A DNA stretch of 64,000 bases from Thiohalospira halophila DSM 15071. GTDB taxonomy: Bacteria > Pseudomonadota > Gammaproteobacteria > Thiohalospirales > Thiohalospiraceae. A program made the translations under genes and the position numbers. Below are positions 6,587-15,653 of the stretch, one piece after another. The stretch's first letter is position 1. Each line of letters starts with the position of its first letter. Under the pieces are notes generated by a model. The model saw only the letters and a program-made list of their open reading frames with translations, had not been told where the DNA came from and ran no database searches. The stretch is taken from NCBI RefSeq assembly GCF_900112605.1, contig NZ_FOMJ01000007.1, positions 62,001 through 126,000 on the forward strand, read 5' to 3'.

Positions 6587-7235
6587 GGACGAGCAGCCGC
6601 GCCTATCGGTCCCGTGGGTCGCCCGGGTCTGGGCCCGGATGGGCGATATATACGGGCCGAAGTGGACGTCCGACAAAGGGCAGCGCCCGACCCGTAGTGA
6701 CGACAAGACCCGGCTGACCTCCACCGGCGACACCTGGGCCCGCGCACTGGCCGACCTCGATGGCGCTGCGATCTCCGGCGCGATCACGGCCTGCGCCACC
6801 GGGGCGACCGGCGAGTGGCCGCCATCCCTGCCTGAGTTCCGCCGCCTCGCCCTGGAGGCGGTCGGCGATGGTCTGCCGACGGTGGATGCCGCCTACCGCG
6901 AGGCCTGCGAGGGCAGTTACCACCCGTCCCGCCATCAGTGGAGCCACCCGACGGTTATCGACGCCGCCCGGGCCGTCGGCTTCCGGGCGCTCAGCCACGA
7001 GCAGCCCCGCACCACCTGGCCTGCCTACCGGCGCGCGTATGAGGACGCCTGCCGCCGCTACCGCGCCGGCGAGCCCCTGGCCGACGCCGTCCCCGAGGGC
7101 CTGCCCCAGTCCCCCGGCGCCGCCCAGCCGGCCGACCGGCAAACCGCCCGCCGCCACCTGGATTCGATCCGCGTCCAGCTGCGCCGGCGGCCCAACAACG
7201 ACTGCGCCCAGGTAGGCGAGGAGGCCCGGGCATGA
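6459..7235 (+). CDS. Phage replication protein P-like (helicase loader)
   Basis: 258 aa. The start chosen is the ATG at 6459 with AGGAG upstream, and the gene overlaps the preceding replication gene by 128 bp. After an acidic N-terminus the sequence VPWVARVWARMGDIYGPKW and the following helical WPAYRRAYEDACRRY region resemble lambda P/replication P-family proteins that load DnaB at the origin. It ends with ATGA coupling into the next gene. Confidence 0.7.
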   Translation: MQEVDQSAEQVAEVLERAAEVSPTSERTTSTRSPNSSGAGSCEDEQPRLSVPWVARVWARMGDIYGPKWTSDKGQRPTRSDDKTRLTSTGDTWARALADLDGAAISGAITACATGATGEWPPSLPEFRRLALEAVGDGLPTVDAAYREACEGSYHPSRHQWSHPTVIDAARAVGFRALSHEQPRTTWPAYRRAYEDACRRYRAGEPLADAVPEGLPQSPGAAQPADRQTARRHLDSIRVQLRRRPNNDCAQVGEEARA

Positions 7236-7519
7236 GTTACCGCGCGAGGGGCAGCGAGAGACTGAATGACGATCTGGAGAGATTCCGGGCGGCCGTGATG
7301 AGGGCGGGCCTCCGTGTCGAGGCGGCCTTCGGAGACGGCCCAAGGAAGAGAGCTGCCGCCGCCGCCGTGGCTACTTTTCAATCCTCCCGGAAGCGGTTGC
7401 TGGTTGCCCGCCTTCTCGGCCGCCGGACGGACTTCTTCGAGGGCCAAAGGACGATCAAGGCCGTCACGTTTCGCGGGGTCGAGTACATGCTTTCTTGGAG
7501 CGAAGGGAGCGAAGAATGA
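7232..7519 (+). CDS. Hypothetical phage protein
   Basis: 95 aa behind a GAGGAGG ribosome-binding site, coupled to the replication P-like gene by ATGA. It is strongly basic (ERFRAAVMRAGLRVEAAFGD, then RKRLLVARLLGRRTDFFEG) and probably helical. No family recognised. The start of the next gene again overlaps the stop. Confidence 0.6.
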   Translation: MSYRARGSERLNDDLERFRAAVMRAGLRVEAAFGDGPRKRAAAAAVATFQSSRKRLLVARLLGRRTDFFEGQRTIKAVTFRGVEYMLSWSEGSEE

Positions 7520-7875
7520 TCCTCTCCATCTACTGCCTGGCGGCCGCCGCCGTCTCGGCCGCATTCCTCGCCATGGCCCTGTACGGAGCCTGGCTTTCCT
7601 GGAGGGAGTGCCGGGCCGAGGCCGATGCCGGAGCGGTCGGCCCGATGGGCGGGCGGATCGGCACCATGCCCGGCACCACGACCGGCAGCAATCCGCGCCA
7701 CGACGCCGACCAGCAGCCCGCCGCCGACTCCGAAACGATGAGCGCGGAGGGGTGGGAGGGCTGCCGCGGCTACCTCGACGGCGAGTGGGCGCGAGCCCTG
7801 CGCGGCACCCGCCCGCGCCACCGGGAGTGGTCGAGCCTTCGGCGGCCAGAGCCCGGACCGCGCGGCGAGGAGTAG
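7516..7875 (+). CDS. Membrane-anchored hypothetical phage protein
   Basis: 119 aa from the ATG at 7516 (ATGA overlap). Residues 3-24 (LSIYCLAAAAVSAAFLAMAL) form one hydrophobic segment, probably a signal anchor. The C-terminal part is a Gly/Pro-rich soluble tail with WxxC residues (EGWEGCRGYLDGEWARAL). A superinfection or lysis accessory role is possible but not shown. Confidence 0.55.
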   Translation: MILSIYCLAAAAVSAAFLAMALYGAWLSWRECRAEADAGAVGPMGGRIGTMPGTTTGSNPRHDADQQPAADSETMSAEGWEGCRGYLDGEWARALRGTRPRHREWSSLRRPEPGPRGEE

Positions 7876-7882
7876 CCCAGCG

Positions 7883-9100
7883 ATGCTGACCCGAGCGCAG
7901 ATCGAAGAGGCCCGCCCCCGGTCTAGTATTTACGAGCTGTACGACTCCGAGGGCCTGGTCCTCCGCGTCCTGCCCTCCGGGACGCGGAGCTGGGCGGTCT
8001 ACTACCACGAGCGCGGAAGGAAGAGGCGGGAGACGGTGGGCCGCTGGCCCGATATGGGGCTGCGAGAGGCGCGGCGCCAGCGGGACCAGGTCCGCGCCCG
8101 GGCGGCCGGGGCCGACGCGGTCACCGTGGAGGCCTTCGCCCGGGAGTACCTGTCGGCGTGGGCGCGTCCCGCCAAGCGCTCCTGGCGCGAGGATGCGCGG
8201 ATCCTGGAGCGCGAGATCGTGCCGGCCATCGGCGACCGCCCCGTCGCCACCCTCACCCGCCGGGACTGCGTGGCCGCCGTCGACGCCGTACGGGAGCGCG
8301 GCGCCCCGGCGATGGCGTCCAAGACCCACGCGGTCCTCCGTCGACTCCTCCAGGTCGCCGTGGAGCGCGGCGTCAGGGATGACAACCCGGCCGCCCGGAT
8401 CCGCCTCCCGGCCGCCCAGAGCCGTGACCGCGTGCTGACCATGGACGAGGTCGCCGCCCTGCGCGCCGAGCTGGCCACCTCCACCGCCCTGCCCCGCATC
8501 GCCCTGGAGCTGATCCTCGCCACCGGCCAGCGCGGCGGGGAGGTCCTGGAGATGGCCGCCTCCGATCTGCAGCTGGGTGATGGCCTTTGGGAGATCCCGG
8601 CGGCGAAAGCCAAGAACGGCCACGCCCACGTCGTGCCCCTGACGGCCTGGGCGGTGGAGCTCATCCGCGAGGCGAGGCGGATCCGGTGCAGCGAGCGGGT
8701 GATCCCCATCTCCGGCGACACCCTGCGCCACGCCATGCGCCAGGCCGTGGAGGCGGCGAACCTGGAGCGGTCAACGCCCCACGACCTCCGGCGCACCGTG
8801 GCCACCCACCTGGGCCGACTCGGCCACGGCCGCGCCGTCCAGGACCGCATCTTGAACCACGTCGACCAGTCGGTGGGCGGGATCTACGACCGCTACGACT
8901 ACCTCCCGGAGCAGCGCGCGGCCCTGGAGGCATGGGAGGCCGAGGTCACCGGGGCAGGCAATCGCGATCACCAGGGGGAGGGGGTTGTTCCACAGGGAGT
9001 CACGGCGGCACCAGAGCGGCACCACGAGGCACCGGCCGATCCGCAGAGCGGCGCGGCCTGCATGACAGAAGCGGCAGTCATAGGGGATGAGGACGAATGA
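7883..9100 (+). CDS. int: Tyrosine-family integrase (DUF4102 type)
   Basis: 405 aa. The N-terminal arm-binding domain (SIYELYDSEGLVLRVLPSGT) is of the DUF4102 type used by P4-like and many phage integrases. The catalytic domain (about 185-345) has Arg217 (TGQRGGEV), His300 and Arg303 (HDLRRTVATHLG), a second His326 (NHVDQS) and the nucleophile Tyr335 in GGIYDRYDY. It should mediate site-specific integration. It sits between replication and packaging genes rather than at a visible end of the prophage. Its stop overlaps the Mor-like gene by ATGA. Confidence 0.92.
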   Translation: MLTRAQIEEARPRSSIYELYDSEGLVLRVLPSGTRSWAVYYHERGRKRRETVGRWPDMGLREARRQRDQVRARAAGADAVTVEAFAREYLSAWARPAKRSWREDARILEREIVPAIGDRPVATLTRRDCVAAVDAVRERGAPAMASKTHAVLRRLLQVAVERGVRDDNPAARIRLPAAQSRDRVLTMDEVAALRAELATSTALPRIALELILATGQRGGEVLEMAASDLQLGDGLWEIPAAKAKNGHAHVVPLTAWAVELIREARRIRCSERVIPISGDTLRHAMRQAVEAANLERSTPHDLRRTVATHLGRLGHGRAVQDRILNHVDQSVGGIYDRYDYLPEQRAALEAWEAEVTGAGNRDHQGEGVVPQGVTAAPERHHEAPADPQSGAACMTEAAVIGDEDE

Positions 9101-9519
9101 AAGGAGAAGAGTACACCCGAGACGGGGCTATGGAGGCGGTCGCGGAGGTCGTTGGCTGGTACTCGGCGGCCCGATTGGCGGCGCGGCTGGGCGGGAAGAC
9201 GCTCCACGTCCCCGAGCGCATGGATGAGGGGCATCTCATCGCGCTGATTGTCGGTCCAGATAAGGCCAAGGAAATCAGTGACATGATGGGAGGCGAGAAT
9301 ATCGAACTCCCGAGCACCTGCGAGATCCAGCAAGAGATGGAGCGCAGCCGCCTGCATGACAACATCTGCGAGATGGCCGCACGCGGAGTTGAAACCAAAA
9401 CCATCGCTCGATGGCTCCATATGAGCCGTAAGACTGTGCAAAAGGTGCTGGATCAGCAGCAGGCTATCGTGGATGCGTACAAGGCAAAGCATCCGCGCCG
9501 CCAGGAGGTCCAGAAGTGA
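9097..9519 (+). CDS. Mor-like transcription activator
   Basis: 140 aa. The central segment GGENIELPSTCEIQQEMERS, followed by a C-terminal helix-turn-helix (GVETKTIARWLHMSRKTVQKVL), matches the Mu Mor/C family, in which a GG-x-x-I-y-I-P dimerisation strand precedes a DNA-binding helix pair. In Mu, Mor and C activate middle and late promoters. Here the gene is directly upstream of the terminase genes, so it is a good candidate to switch on the late region. It is translationally coupled to the integrase gene. Confidence 0.75.
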   Translation: MKGEEYTRDGAMEAVAEVVGWYSAARLAARLGGKTLHVPERMDEGHLIALIVGPDKAKEISDMMGGENIELPSTCEIQQEMERSRLHDNICEMAARGVETKTIARWLHMSRKTVQKVLDQQQAIVDAYKAKHPRRQEVQK

Positions 9520-9678
9520 CGGGGTCCCTGGGGGTGTGGCTACCTACCACGGGGAACGAAGCGCGCGGTTTTCGACAATTTTTTCAGTCTCGTCAGGTCG
9601 TCGCCAGCAGTTCTCGTGGAACGCCCGGCCTGCTTGAGATCGGGGGGTGACGAACCCGGCATGCGTGGAGTCTAGCTA
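9520..9678. other. Intergenic region before terminase genes; possible cos/pac and late promoter
   Basis: 159 bp between the Mor-like gene and the small terminase gene. It holds an A/T-rich patch (GACAATTTTTTCAG, 9580s), a GGGGGGTGACGAACCC stretch near 9643-9660 and a CTAGCTAG palindrome at 9672. The position is where packaging sites and Mor-activated promoters usually lie. I see no decisive consensus for either. Confidence 0.35.
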
Positions 9679-10197
9679 GTGTCATCGGTGGCATCCATTT
9701 CTGAGGCTTCGCTGTACTCGATAAGCCGACTCGCCAGAGAGACCGGTTTGGCGCGGGATACCGTCCGCAAGCGACTGGCTTCCGTGCAGCCGTCGGCGAC
9801 CCGCAAAGGGCACCCGGTTTACACCCTGGGGGATGCCTGCCCGGCCCTGTTCGGCGCCCAGGGCGGCGGCGAGCCCGGCGATGGCCCGGCCGACCCCGAC
9901 CAGATGGACCCTTCTGACCGGGATCGCTGGTACGCCTCCGAGATCAGGAGGCTCGATTACGAGAGCAAGGTCGGCCAGCTCATCCCCCACGAGGACGTGG
10001 CGCGGACCTTCGCGGCGGCTTTCAAGCGGGTGAGCAGCGCCCTGGACACACTCACCGACGTGGTGGAGCGGGAGGCGGGGCTTAGCGGTCACCAGGTCGC
10101 GGAGGTCCAGCGGGTGGTCGACGGGATCCGGTCGGATCTATACGCCCAGCTAGGCGACGAGGAAGCGGATGATCCCGAGGAGGCCGTCGGTGAGTAG
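9679..10197 (+). CDS. Terminase small subunit (Nu1/DUF1441-like)
   Basis: 172 aa from the GTG at 9679. Near the N-terminus ISRLARETGLARDTVRKRL is a helix-turn-helix of the Nu1/DUF1441 type, followed by an acidic linker and helices (PHEDVARTFAAAFKRVSSAL). This subunit recognises the packaging site and recruits the large subunit. An alternative GTG lies nine bases downstream. Its end overlaps the start of the large subunit gene. Confidence 0.82.
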   Translation: MSSVASISEASLYSISRLARETGLARDTVRKRLASVQPSATRKGHPVYTLGDACPALFGAQGGGEPGDGPADPDQMDPSDRDRWYASEIRRLDYESKVGQLIPHEDVARTFAAAFKRVSSALDTLTDVVEREAGLSGHQVAEVQRVVDGIRSDLYAQLGDEEADDPEEAVGE

Positions 10198-12250
10198 CTA
10201 CGGGAGCGCGGCGGCCGTATTGCGGGACACTGCCGAGATCCTGCGGCCCCCGCGCCGGCTCACGGTGCCGGAGGCGGCGGAGCAGTACGTCTATCTCGAC
10301 GTGCCGGGCGGATATTCCGGGTGGTGGAGCAACGAACTGCCGCACTACATGATGGAGCCGGCCGAGTGCCTGACCGCCCGGGAGTACGAGGCCGTGATCT
10401 TCGTCGGCCCGGCGCAGAGCGGCAAGACGCAGATGCTTGTCGACAACTGGGTAGCGCACACCGCCACCTGCGACCCGGCCGACCAGATGGTCGTCCAGAC
10501 CGCCCAGGATACGGCCCGTGATTTCAGCCGGCGCCGCATCGACCGCCTCATCACGCATTCGCCGGATCTCCGGGATAAGGCCCTACCGGGCCACGCGGAT
10601 AACACCTACGACAAGACCTGGCGGAACGGCGCGATCCTCTCCATCGGCTGGCCCAGCAAGAACCAGCTCGCCGGCCGCGCCATCGGCCGCATGGCCCTGA
10701 CCGACTACGACCGCATGCCGGAGGACGTCGGTGGCGAGGGGTCGCCGTTCGAGCTGGCGAAGAAGCGGACGACCACCTTCCTCTCCCGCGGCATGACCAT
10801 GGCCGAGTCCTCGCCCTCCCGCCCCGTCCTGGATCCCCGCTGGCGTCCGTCGACTCCGCACGAGGCGCCGCCCAGTCGCGGGATCCTGGGCCTCTACAAC
10901 ACCGGCGACCGCCGCATGCTCTACGGCCGATGCCCGGAGTGCGGCGAGTATTTCGCCCCGGCCCCCGGCCCCGAGGCGGTCTGGATCCCCGATGAGGGAA
11001 CCATCGACGATCGCGCCCAGGGCGCCGGCCTCATCTGCACCGAGTGCGGCGCCGTGATCGGCCAGGAGCGCGAGCGGGACTTCAAGCGCTCGGCCCGCTG
11101 GCTGCGCGAGGGGCAGCACATCACGCCGGCCGGCGAGGTCTACGGCGAGCCGCGCACCAACCGCCGGGCGAGCTTCTGGATGGCCGGCTGGTTCGCGGCC
11201 TTCGCCAGCTGGGAGGGGATCGTCTACGCCTACCTGACGGCCGAGGACACCTACCAGCGCACCGGCGACGAGGAAGCGCTCAAGAACGCCCACAACGTGG
11301 ACATGGCGGCGCCCTACATCCCCCGAGCCCAGCTCGCCGAGCGCGGCGGCAGCGAGTGGCTGGAAGAGCGGCGCGAACCGCTGGAGCGCTACGTGGTCCC
11401 GGACGAGGCCGCCTTCGTGACCGCGGCCGTCGACGTCCAGGGCGGCGAGATCCCCCGCTTCATCGTCGAGGTCTACGCCCACGGCGCCGGGCATGAGCAG
11501 TGGCCCATCGACCGCCGCGAGATCCGGCAGTCCGACCGCCAGGGCCCCGACGGCGACCCCGCGCCCATCGACCCGGCCGGCCACCCCGAGGACTGGGACG
11601 TCCTCACCCGCGAAGTGGTGGAGGCGACCTACCGGACCAGCGATCCGGAGACCGAGATCCGCCCCCGCCTGGTGGCCGTGGACTCCGGCGGCGAGGCCGG
11701 CGTCACCGAGCGGGCCTACGACTGGTGGCGCCGCCTGCGCCGAGCTGGCCAGCAGAACCGCGTGGTCCTGGTGAAGGGGGCGAGCCAGCGCACCGCCCCG
11801 CGCCTGCGGAAGAGCTACCCCGACTCCACCGGCCGGAAAGATCGCGGCGCCGGCTCCCGCGGCGACGTGCCGGTCTGGAGCCTCAATACCGACCAGCTCA
11901 AGGATGCCGTCTGGTCGAGCCTGCAGCGCCCCGAGCCCGGCCCCGGCTACCTCCACATCCCGGAATGGCTCGGCGGATGGTGGCTGGACGAGCTCCTGGC
12001 CGAGCGGCGGACCGAGAAAGGCTGGCAGCAGGTGCGCAAGCGCAACGAGGCCCTGGACTTGAGCGTATACAACCGCGCCGCCGCGATCATCCTGGGCGCC
12101 GAAAAGGTCGACTGGAGCAACCCCCCGCCCTGGGCGAACCGCGACACCAGCCCGGACGTCGTCAGCCGCGACCGCCGCCGCCAGGACCAGGCCGAGCAGC
12201 AGCGCCCTCGGCATCCGCGCGGCCGCCGCACGCGCATGCGGATGCGGTAG
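10190..12250 (+). CDS. Terminase large subunit, GpA family
   Basis: 686 aa from the GTG at 10190, which has GAGGAGG seven bases upstream; an in-frame ATG at 10169 is an alternative. The N-terminal ATPase has Walker A VGPAQSGKTQM. A zinc-binding insert (CPECGEYF ... CTECGAVIG) sits near residues 250-290, and an RNase H-like nuclease follows with acidic residues in AAVDVQGGE and VAVDSGGEAG. It packages phage DNA into the prohead, as in lambda gpA. The C-terminus is basic (RRTRMRMR). Confidence 0.93.
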   Translation: MSSYGSAAAVLRDTAEILRPPRRLTVPEAAEQYVYLDVPGGYSGWWSNELPHYMMEPAECLTAREYEAVIFVGPAQSGKTQMLVDNWVAHTATCDPADQMVVQTAQDTARDFSRRRIDRLITHSPDLRDKALPGHADNTYDKTWRNGAILSIGWPSKNQLAGRAIGRMALTDYDRMPEDVGGEGSPFELAKKRTTTFLSRGMTMAESSPSRPVLDPRWRPSTPHEAPPSRGILGLYNTGDRRMLYGRCPECGEYFAPAPGPEAVWIPDEGTIDDRAQGAGLICTECGAVIGQERERDFKRSARWLREGQHITPAGEVYGEPRTNRRASFWMAGWFAAFASWEGIVYAYLTAEDTYQRTGDEEALKNAHNVDMAAPYIPRAQLAERGGSEWLEERREPLERYVVPDEAAFVTAAVDVQGGEIPRFIVEVYAHGAGHEQWPIDRREIRQSDRQGPDGDPAPIDPAGHPEDWDVLTREVVEATYRTSDPETEIRPRLVAVDSGGEAGVTERAYDWWRRLRRAGQQNRVVLVKGASQRTAPRLRKSYPDSTGRKDRGAGSRGDVPVWSLNTDQLKDAVWSSLQRPEPGPGYLHIPEWLGGWWLDELLAERRTEKGWQQVRKRNEALDLSVYNRAAAIILGAEKVDWSNPPPWANRDTSPDVVSRDRRRQDQAEQQRPRHPRGRRTRMRMR

Positions 12251-12252
12251 CA

Positions 12253-12299
12253 CCTGACCCCCGCCCCCCGGACTCCCTCCCGGCCCGCTCCCCATCATC
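12253..12299 (+). repeat. Late-region element A (copy 1 of 3)
   Basis: The core TGACCCCCGCCCCCCGGAC (12255-12273) is followed by TCCCT, 8 bp, then GCTCCCCATCATC (12287-12299). The same arrangement with identical spacing is found at 26520-26566, and the core alone at 17966-17986. Each lies just after a stop codon and upstream of the next gene. A promoter or an RNA-level signal is possible. The function is not known to me. Confidence 0.6.
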
Positions 12300-12327
12300 C
12301 CGGGCAGCATAGGGATCGAGGGGCCGC

Positions 12328-12693
12328 ATGAGCGACCAGCCGCAGACCGCCGACAGCCCGATTCACGCCCAGGTAGCGGAGCTACGGGCGCGGATGGATG
12401 GACAGGCCGCAGACCATGACCGCATCCGCGAGGAGATTGCCCGGGAGCGTGAGACCCGGGAGAGCGAGGTCGGCGCCCTTCGCACCGAGATCAGCGAAGA
12501 GGCGCGGGGCCGCCAGGACGACTACCGGGGACTGATGAGCCACATCCAGGGCCTGGAGAGCCGATTCGGCACCCTGGAGGGCAAGATCAACCGGATGATC
12601 TGGGCGGTCGGCCTGGTCGGCGCGACCATCGCCGTCATCGGCGGCCTCATCCTCTGGGTCATCCAGGTCGGCAACGGTGTGGGGATCCTCTGA
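12328..12693 (+). CDS. Coiled-coil protein with C-terminal membrane segment (XhlA-like)
   Basis: 121 aa. Residues 10-85 are highly charged with heptad spacing (IREEIARERETRESEVGAL), giving a coiled coil. Residues 92-114 (AVGLVGATIAVIGGLILWVI) are one membrane helix. The layout resembles XhlA/hemolysin-type holin accessory proteins. It is placed between terminase and gpW, just after element A, an unusual location for a lysis gene. It could also be a head-assembly anchor. Confidence 0.6.
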   Translation: MSDQPQTADSPIHAQVAELRARMDGQAADHDRIREEIARERETRESEVGALRTEISEEARGRQDDYRGLMSHIQGLESRFGTLEGKINRMIWAVGLVGATIAVIGGLILWVIQVGNGVGIL

Positions 12694-12920
12694 TGGCCAC
12701 TCAGGCAGACCTCGACGCCATCGACGCGGCCATCACCCGGATCATCACCGGCGAACAGGTGACCCAGGTGAGCTATGAGGGGTATACCGCTCAGTTCACC
12801 AGCGCGTCCCTGCCGCAGCTGCGCGCCGAGCGCGCCCGCGTGGCCCAGCTGGTCGCCGCCGAGGACGGCACCCGCCGCCGGCCCCGCGTCCTGCGTAGTC
12901 GCTACCGGAGCGGTCTATGA
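12693..12920 (+). CDS. Head-tail joining protein gpW
   Basis: 75 aa. The pattern DLDAIDAAITRIITGEQVTQ, then a strand (VSYEGYTAQFTSAS) and LPQLRAERARVAQL, is that of lambda gpW, which fills the portal after DNA packaging and provides the tail attachment surface. It overlaps the stop of the membrane protein by one base and the portal start by 4 bp, and it has the lambda gene order. Confidence 0.88.
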   Translation: MATQADLDAIDAAITRIITGEQVTQVSYEGYTAQFTSASLPQLRAERARVAQLVAAEDGTRRRPRVLRSRYRSGL

Positions 12921-14356
12921 CGCGGCTCGCTACCGTCCGCGCCCCCCGGCGGCCCCAGGCTGCCGCCGCCGACTGGCTGCCGCAGGCGCGGATCTATGAC
13001 GCCAGCGCCACCGGCCGCCGCCTCGGCGGGTGGGACGCCCCGGCCGCCTCCCCGCGCCGCGCCGCGATTGCGGAGATCGACCGCATCCGCCGCCGCTCCC
13101 GCGCGGCCGCCCGCAATTCCCCCTGGATCCGCCGGGGGCTCGACGCTGCGGTGGCCGACGAGATCGGCACCGGCATCGTCCCCCGCTTCCGCGCCCCGGA
13201 TGGCTATGGCGAGGCCATGCGGCAGCTGTACCGGCAGTGGCTGCCGCATGCGGACGCCGACGGCGCGCTCGACTTCTACGGCCTCATGGCCCTGGCGGTC
13301 CGGTCCCGCCGCGAGTCCGGCGAGGTCTTCGCTCGCATCCGCCGCCGCCGGCAGAGCGACGGCCTGCCCGTCCCGCTCCAGATCCAGCTCCTGGAGGCCG
13401 ACTACTGCCCCGCCCACTACCACCGGGACCTGGGCGGCGGGCGCGAGATCGTAAGCGGAATCGAGCTGGACGTCATCGGCCGCCGGGTCGCCTACTGGAT
13501 GCACCGCCGGCACCCCGACGACGGCGGCCACCTGGCCGACCTGGTGCGCGTACCGGCCGACGAGGTGATCCACCTCTACCGCCCCCTGCGCCCCGGGCAG
13601 CTGCGCGGCGAGCCGGAGACCACCCAGGCCCTGGTCCGCGCCTACCAGTACGACCAGTACGACGACGCGGAGCTGGAGCGGAAGAAGACCCGCGCCGCGT
13701 ACACCGGGACCATCGAGCGCCCCGACCCCGGCGAGAACGACTGGCAGTACGACCCGATCACCGGCGAGGAGCTGGGCTACGACGCCGCCGGCGACCCGGT
13801 TACCGAGACGCAGCCGGGGCAGTTCACCGCCCTGCTGCCGGGCGAAAAGATCAATCTCTTTGAGGGCGACAACACCGGCAGCGGATACAAAGATTTCAGC
13901 CGCCACCAGCTCTTGGGCATCGCCGCCGGCCTCGGCATGCCGGTGGAGGTCATCAGCCAGGACTACAGCAACATCAACGACCGCACTTGGCGCGCGACGG
14001 TGCAGCAGTACCGGCGCGAGCTGGAGCAGGTGCGCGAGCAGCAGACCATCCACCAGTTCTGCCGCCCCATCATCCAGGCCTGGATCGACCGCGCCGTCCT
14101 CTCCGGCGCCCTGCGCGTGCCGGACTACGGCGAGCGCCGGGCCCAGTACCAGCGCGTGGAGTGGCGCCCGCAGGCCTGGCCGCACATCCACCCGCTGCAG
14201 GACGTCCAGGCCGACAAGAAGGCCGTGGATGCCGGCTTCGACAGCCGTCAGTCGGTGGTGGCCCGGCGCGGCCGGGACGCCGAAGACGTAGACCAGGAGC
14301 GCGCTGAGGATCTGGCGCGCGAGGAATCCCTCGGACTCGGAGAAAACGATGAGTGA
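12917..14356 (+). CDS. Portal protein, lambda gpB family
   Basis: 479 aa. SRRAAIAEIDRIRRRSRAAARNSPWIRRGLDA near the N-terminus and IRQ-like helices, the central VIHLYRPLRPGQLRGEP (lambda-type portal signature region) and the C-terminal WRATVQQYRRELEQVREQQT helices match lambda gpB portals. It forms the dodecameric ring through which DNA enters. It overlaps the S49 protease gene by 8 bp. Confidence 0.92.
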   Translation: MTRLATVRAPRRPQAAAADWLPQARIYDASATGRRLGGWDAPAASPRRAAIAEIDRIRRRSRAAARNSPWIRRGLDAAVADEIGTGIVPRFRAPDGYGEAMRQLYRQWLPHADADGALDFYGLMALAVRSRRESGEVFARIRRRRQSDGLPVPLQIQLLEADYCPAHYHRDLGGGREIVSGIELDVIGRRVAYWMHRRHPDDGGHLADLVRVPADEVIHLYRPLRPGQLRGEPETTQALVRAYQYDQYDDAELERKKTRAAYTGTIERPDPGENDWQYDPITGEELGYDAAGDPVTETQPGQFTALLPGEKINLFEGDNTGSGYKDFSRHQLLGIAAGLGMPVEVISQDYSNINDRTWRATVQQYRRELEQVREQQTIHQFCRPIIQAWIDRAVLSGALRVPDYGERRAQYQRVEWRPQAWPHIHPLQDVQADKKAVDAGFDSRQSVVARRGRDAEDVDQERAEDLAREESLGLGENDE

Positions 14357-15638
14357 ATCGACCAGCCTACTCGCCCGGCTGTTCCGCCGGGGCCGTGGCG
14401 GCGACCTGGTGGGCGAGCTGTACAGCCGCGCCATGGGGCAGCCGCTGCTCGTGGACCCGGAGAGCGGCCAGGCCCTGCTCTCCGCCTACCTGCGCGGGCC
14501 CTCGCCCACGCCGGACCGGGAGGACTCCGACCTCCTCCAGCGCCACGGTCAGATCGGCGTCATCGACGTCTCCGGCCCGCTGGTCCACCGCGCCCCGGCG
14601 CAGAAGTTCTGCGCCCCGCCGAGCTACGAAGAGATCGCCGACGCGGTGGACTCCGCCGTCGACGACGCGGAACTGGCGACCGTGGTCCTCCGGCTGGACA
14701 CCCCCGGCGGCGAAGCGGCCGGCACCTTCGACCTGGCGGACCGCATCCGCGCCCGCCGGGACGACAAGCGGATCATCGCCGTCATCGACGACCGCGCCCT
14801 CTCCGCCGGGTACGCCATCGCCTCCGCCGCCTCCGAGGTCTGGATCAGCCGCACCGGCCGGGCCGGCTCCATCGGCGTGGTGACCTACCACGTCGACCAG
14901 TCCGGGTTGAATGAAGCCCTCGGGGTGCGGGTGGAGTACATCTACGCCGGCGAGCGCAAGGTCGACGGCAATCCCCATCAGCCCCTGGGTGACGAGGCCC
15001 GCAGCCAGATCCAGGGCGAGATCGACCGCCTCTACGACCTCTTCGTCGAGACCGTAGCCGCCGGCCGGCCCGCCCTGGGCGCCGACGGCGCCCGGGCCAC
15101 CCAGGCGGCCGTCTACGGCGGCCAGCGCGCCGTGGACGCCGGCCTCGCCGACCGGGTCGGCACCCTGCGCGAGCTGCTGGAGGAGTACACCGCCTCCACC
15201 GCCGACGGCCCCTCCGTCACCCGGATGGAGGCGGCCGCCGAGCCGGCCCCGGATGCCGAGCCCGCGCCCGCCGCCGCTCAGCCGGACCAGCCTGCCCCGC
15301 CGACCCTGGAGGGCACCGGCGAGGGCGAGCCCCTGGCCGAGCTCCCCGATCAGCCGGCCGCGCCGGCGACCGAGGCAGACCCGACCGCCCCGGCCCTGAC
15401 CGACAGCCAGACCGCCGAGATCCGCGCCGTCTGTGCCGCCGCCGGCCTGGCCGACGTGGCCGACGACTACATCCAGGCCGGGACCGACCCCGAGCGCGTC
15501 CGCGCCGACCTGCTGGCCGCCACCGCCGACACCGGCCCGGAGGTCCGCAGCGCCCGCAGCGCCGAGGGCGACACCGGCCACACCGAGCAGTACCGAGAGA
15601 GCACCGGGCTCTCCCGTGCCGCCTACGACAACGTCTAA
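14349..15638 (+). CDS. Prohead protease/scaffold, S49 family (lambda gpC-like)
   Basis: 429 aa. The N-terminal 280 residues contain the S49 ClpP/SppA core: VVLRLDTPGGEAAGTFDLAD, a Ser nucleophile in ALSAGYAIASAA and Lys in the AGERKVDGNP loop. An Ala/Pro/Glu-rich C-terminal tail (about 290-400) corresponds to the internal scaffold (lambda Nu3-like). It assembles and matures the prohead. It is followed by decoration protein D. Confidence 0.9.
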   Translation: MSESTSLLARLFRRGRGGDLVGELYSRAMGQPLLVDPESGQALLSAYLRGPSPTPDREDSDLLQRHGQIGVIDVSGPLVHRAPAQKFCAPPSYEEIADAVDSAVDDAELATVVLRLDTPGGEAAGTFDLADRIRARRDDKRIIAVIDDRALSAGYAIASAASEVWISRTGRAGSIGVVTYHVDQSGLNEALGVRVEYIYAGERKVDGNPHQPLGDEARSQIQGEIDRLYDLFVETVAAGRPALGADGARATQAAVYGGQRAVDAGLADRVGTLRELLEEYTASTADGPSVTRMEAAAEPAPDAEPAPAAAQPDQPAPPTLEGTGEGEPLAELPDQPAAPATEADPTAPALTDSQTAEIRAVCAAAGLADVADDYIQAGTDPERVRADLLAATADTGPEVRSARSAEGDTGHTEQYRESTGLSRAAYDNV

Positions 15639-15653
15639 CGAGGAGACAAGACG

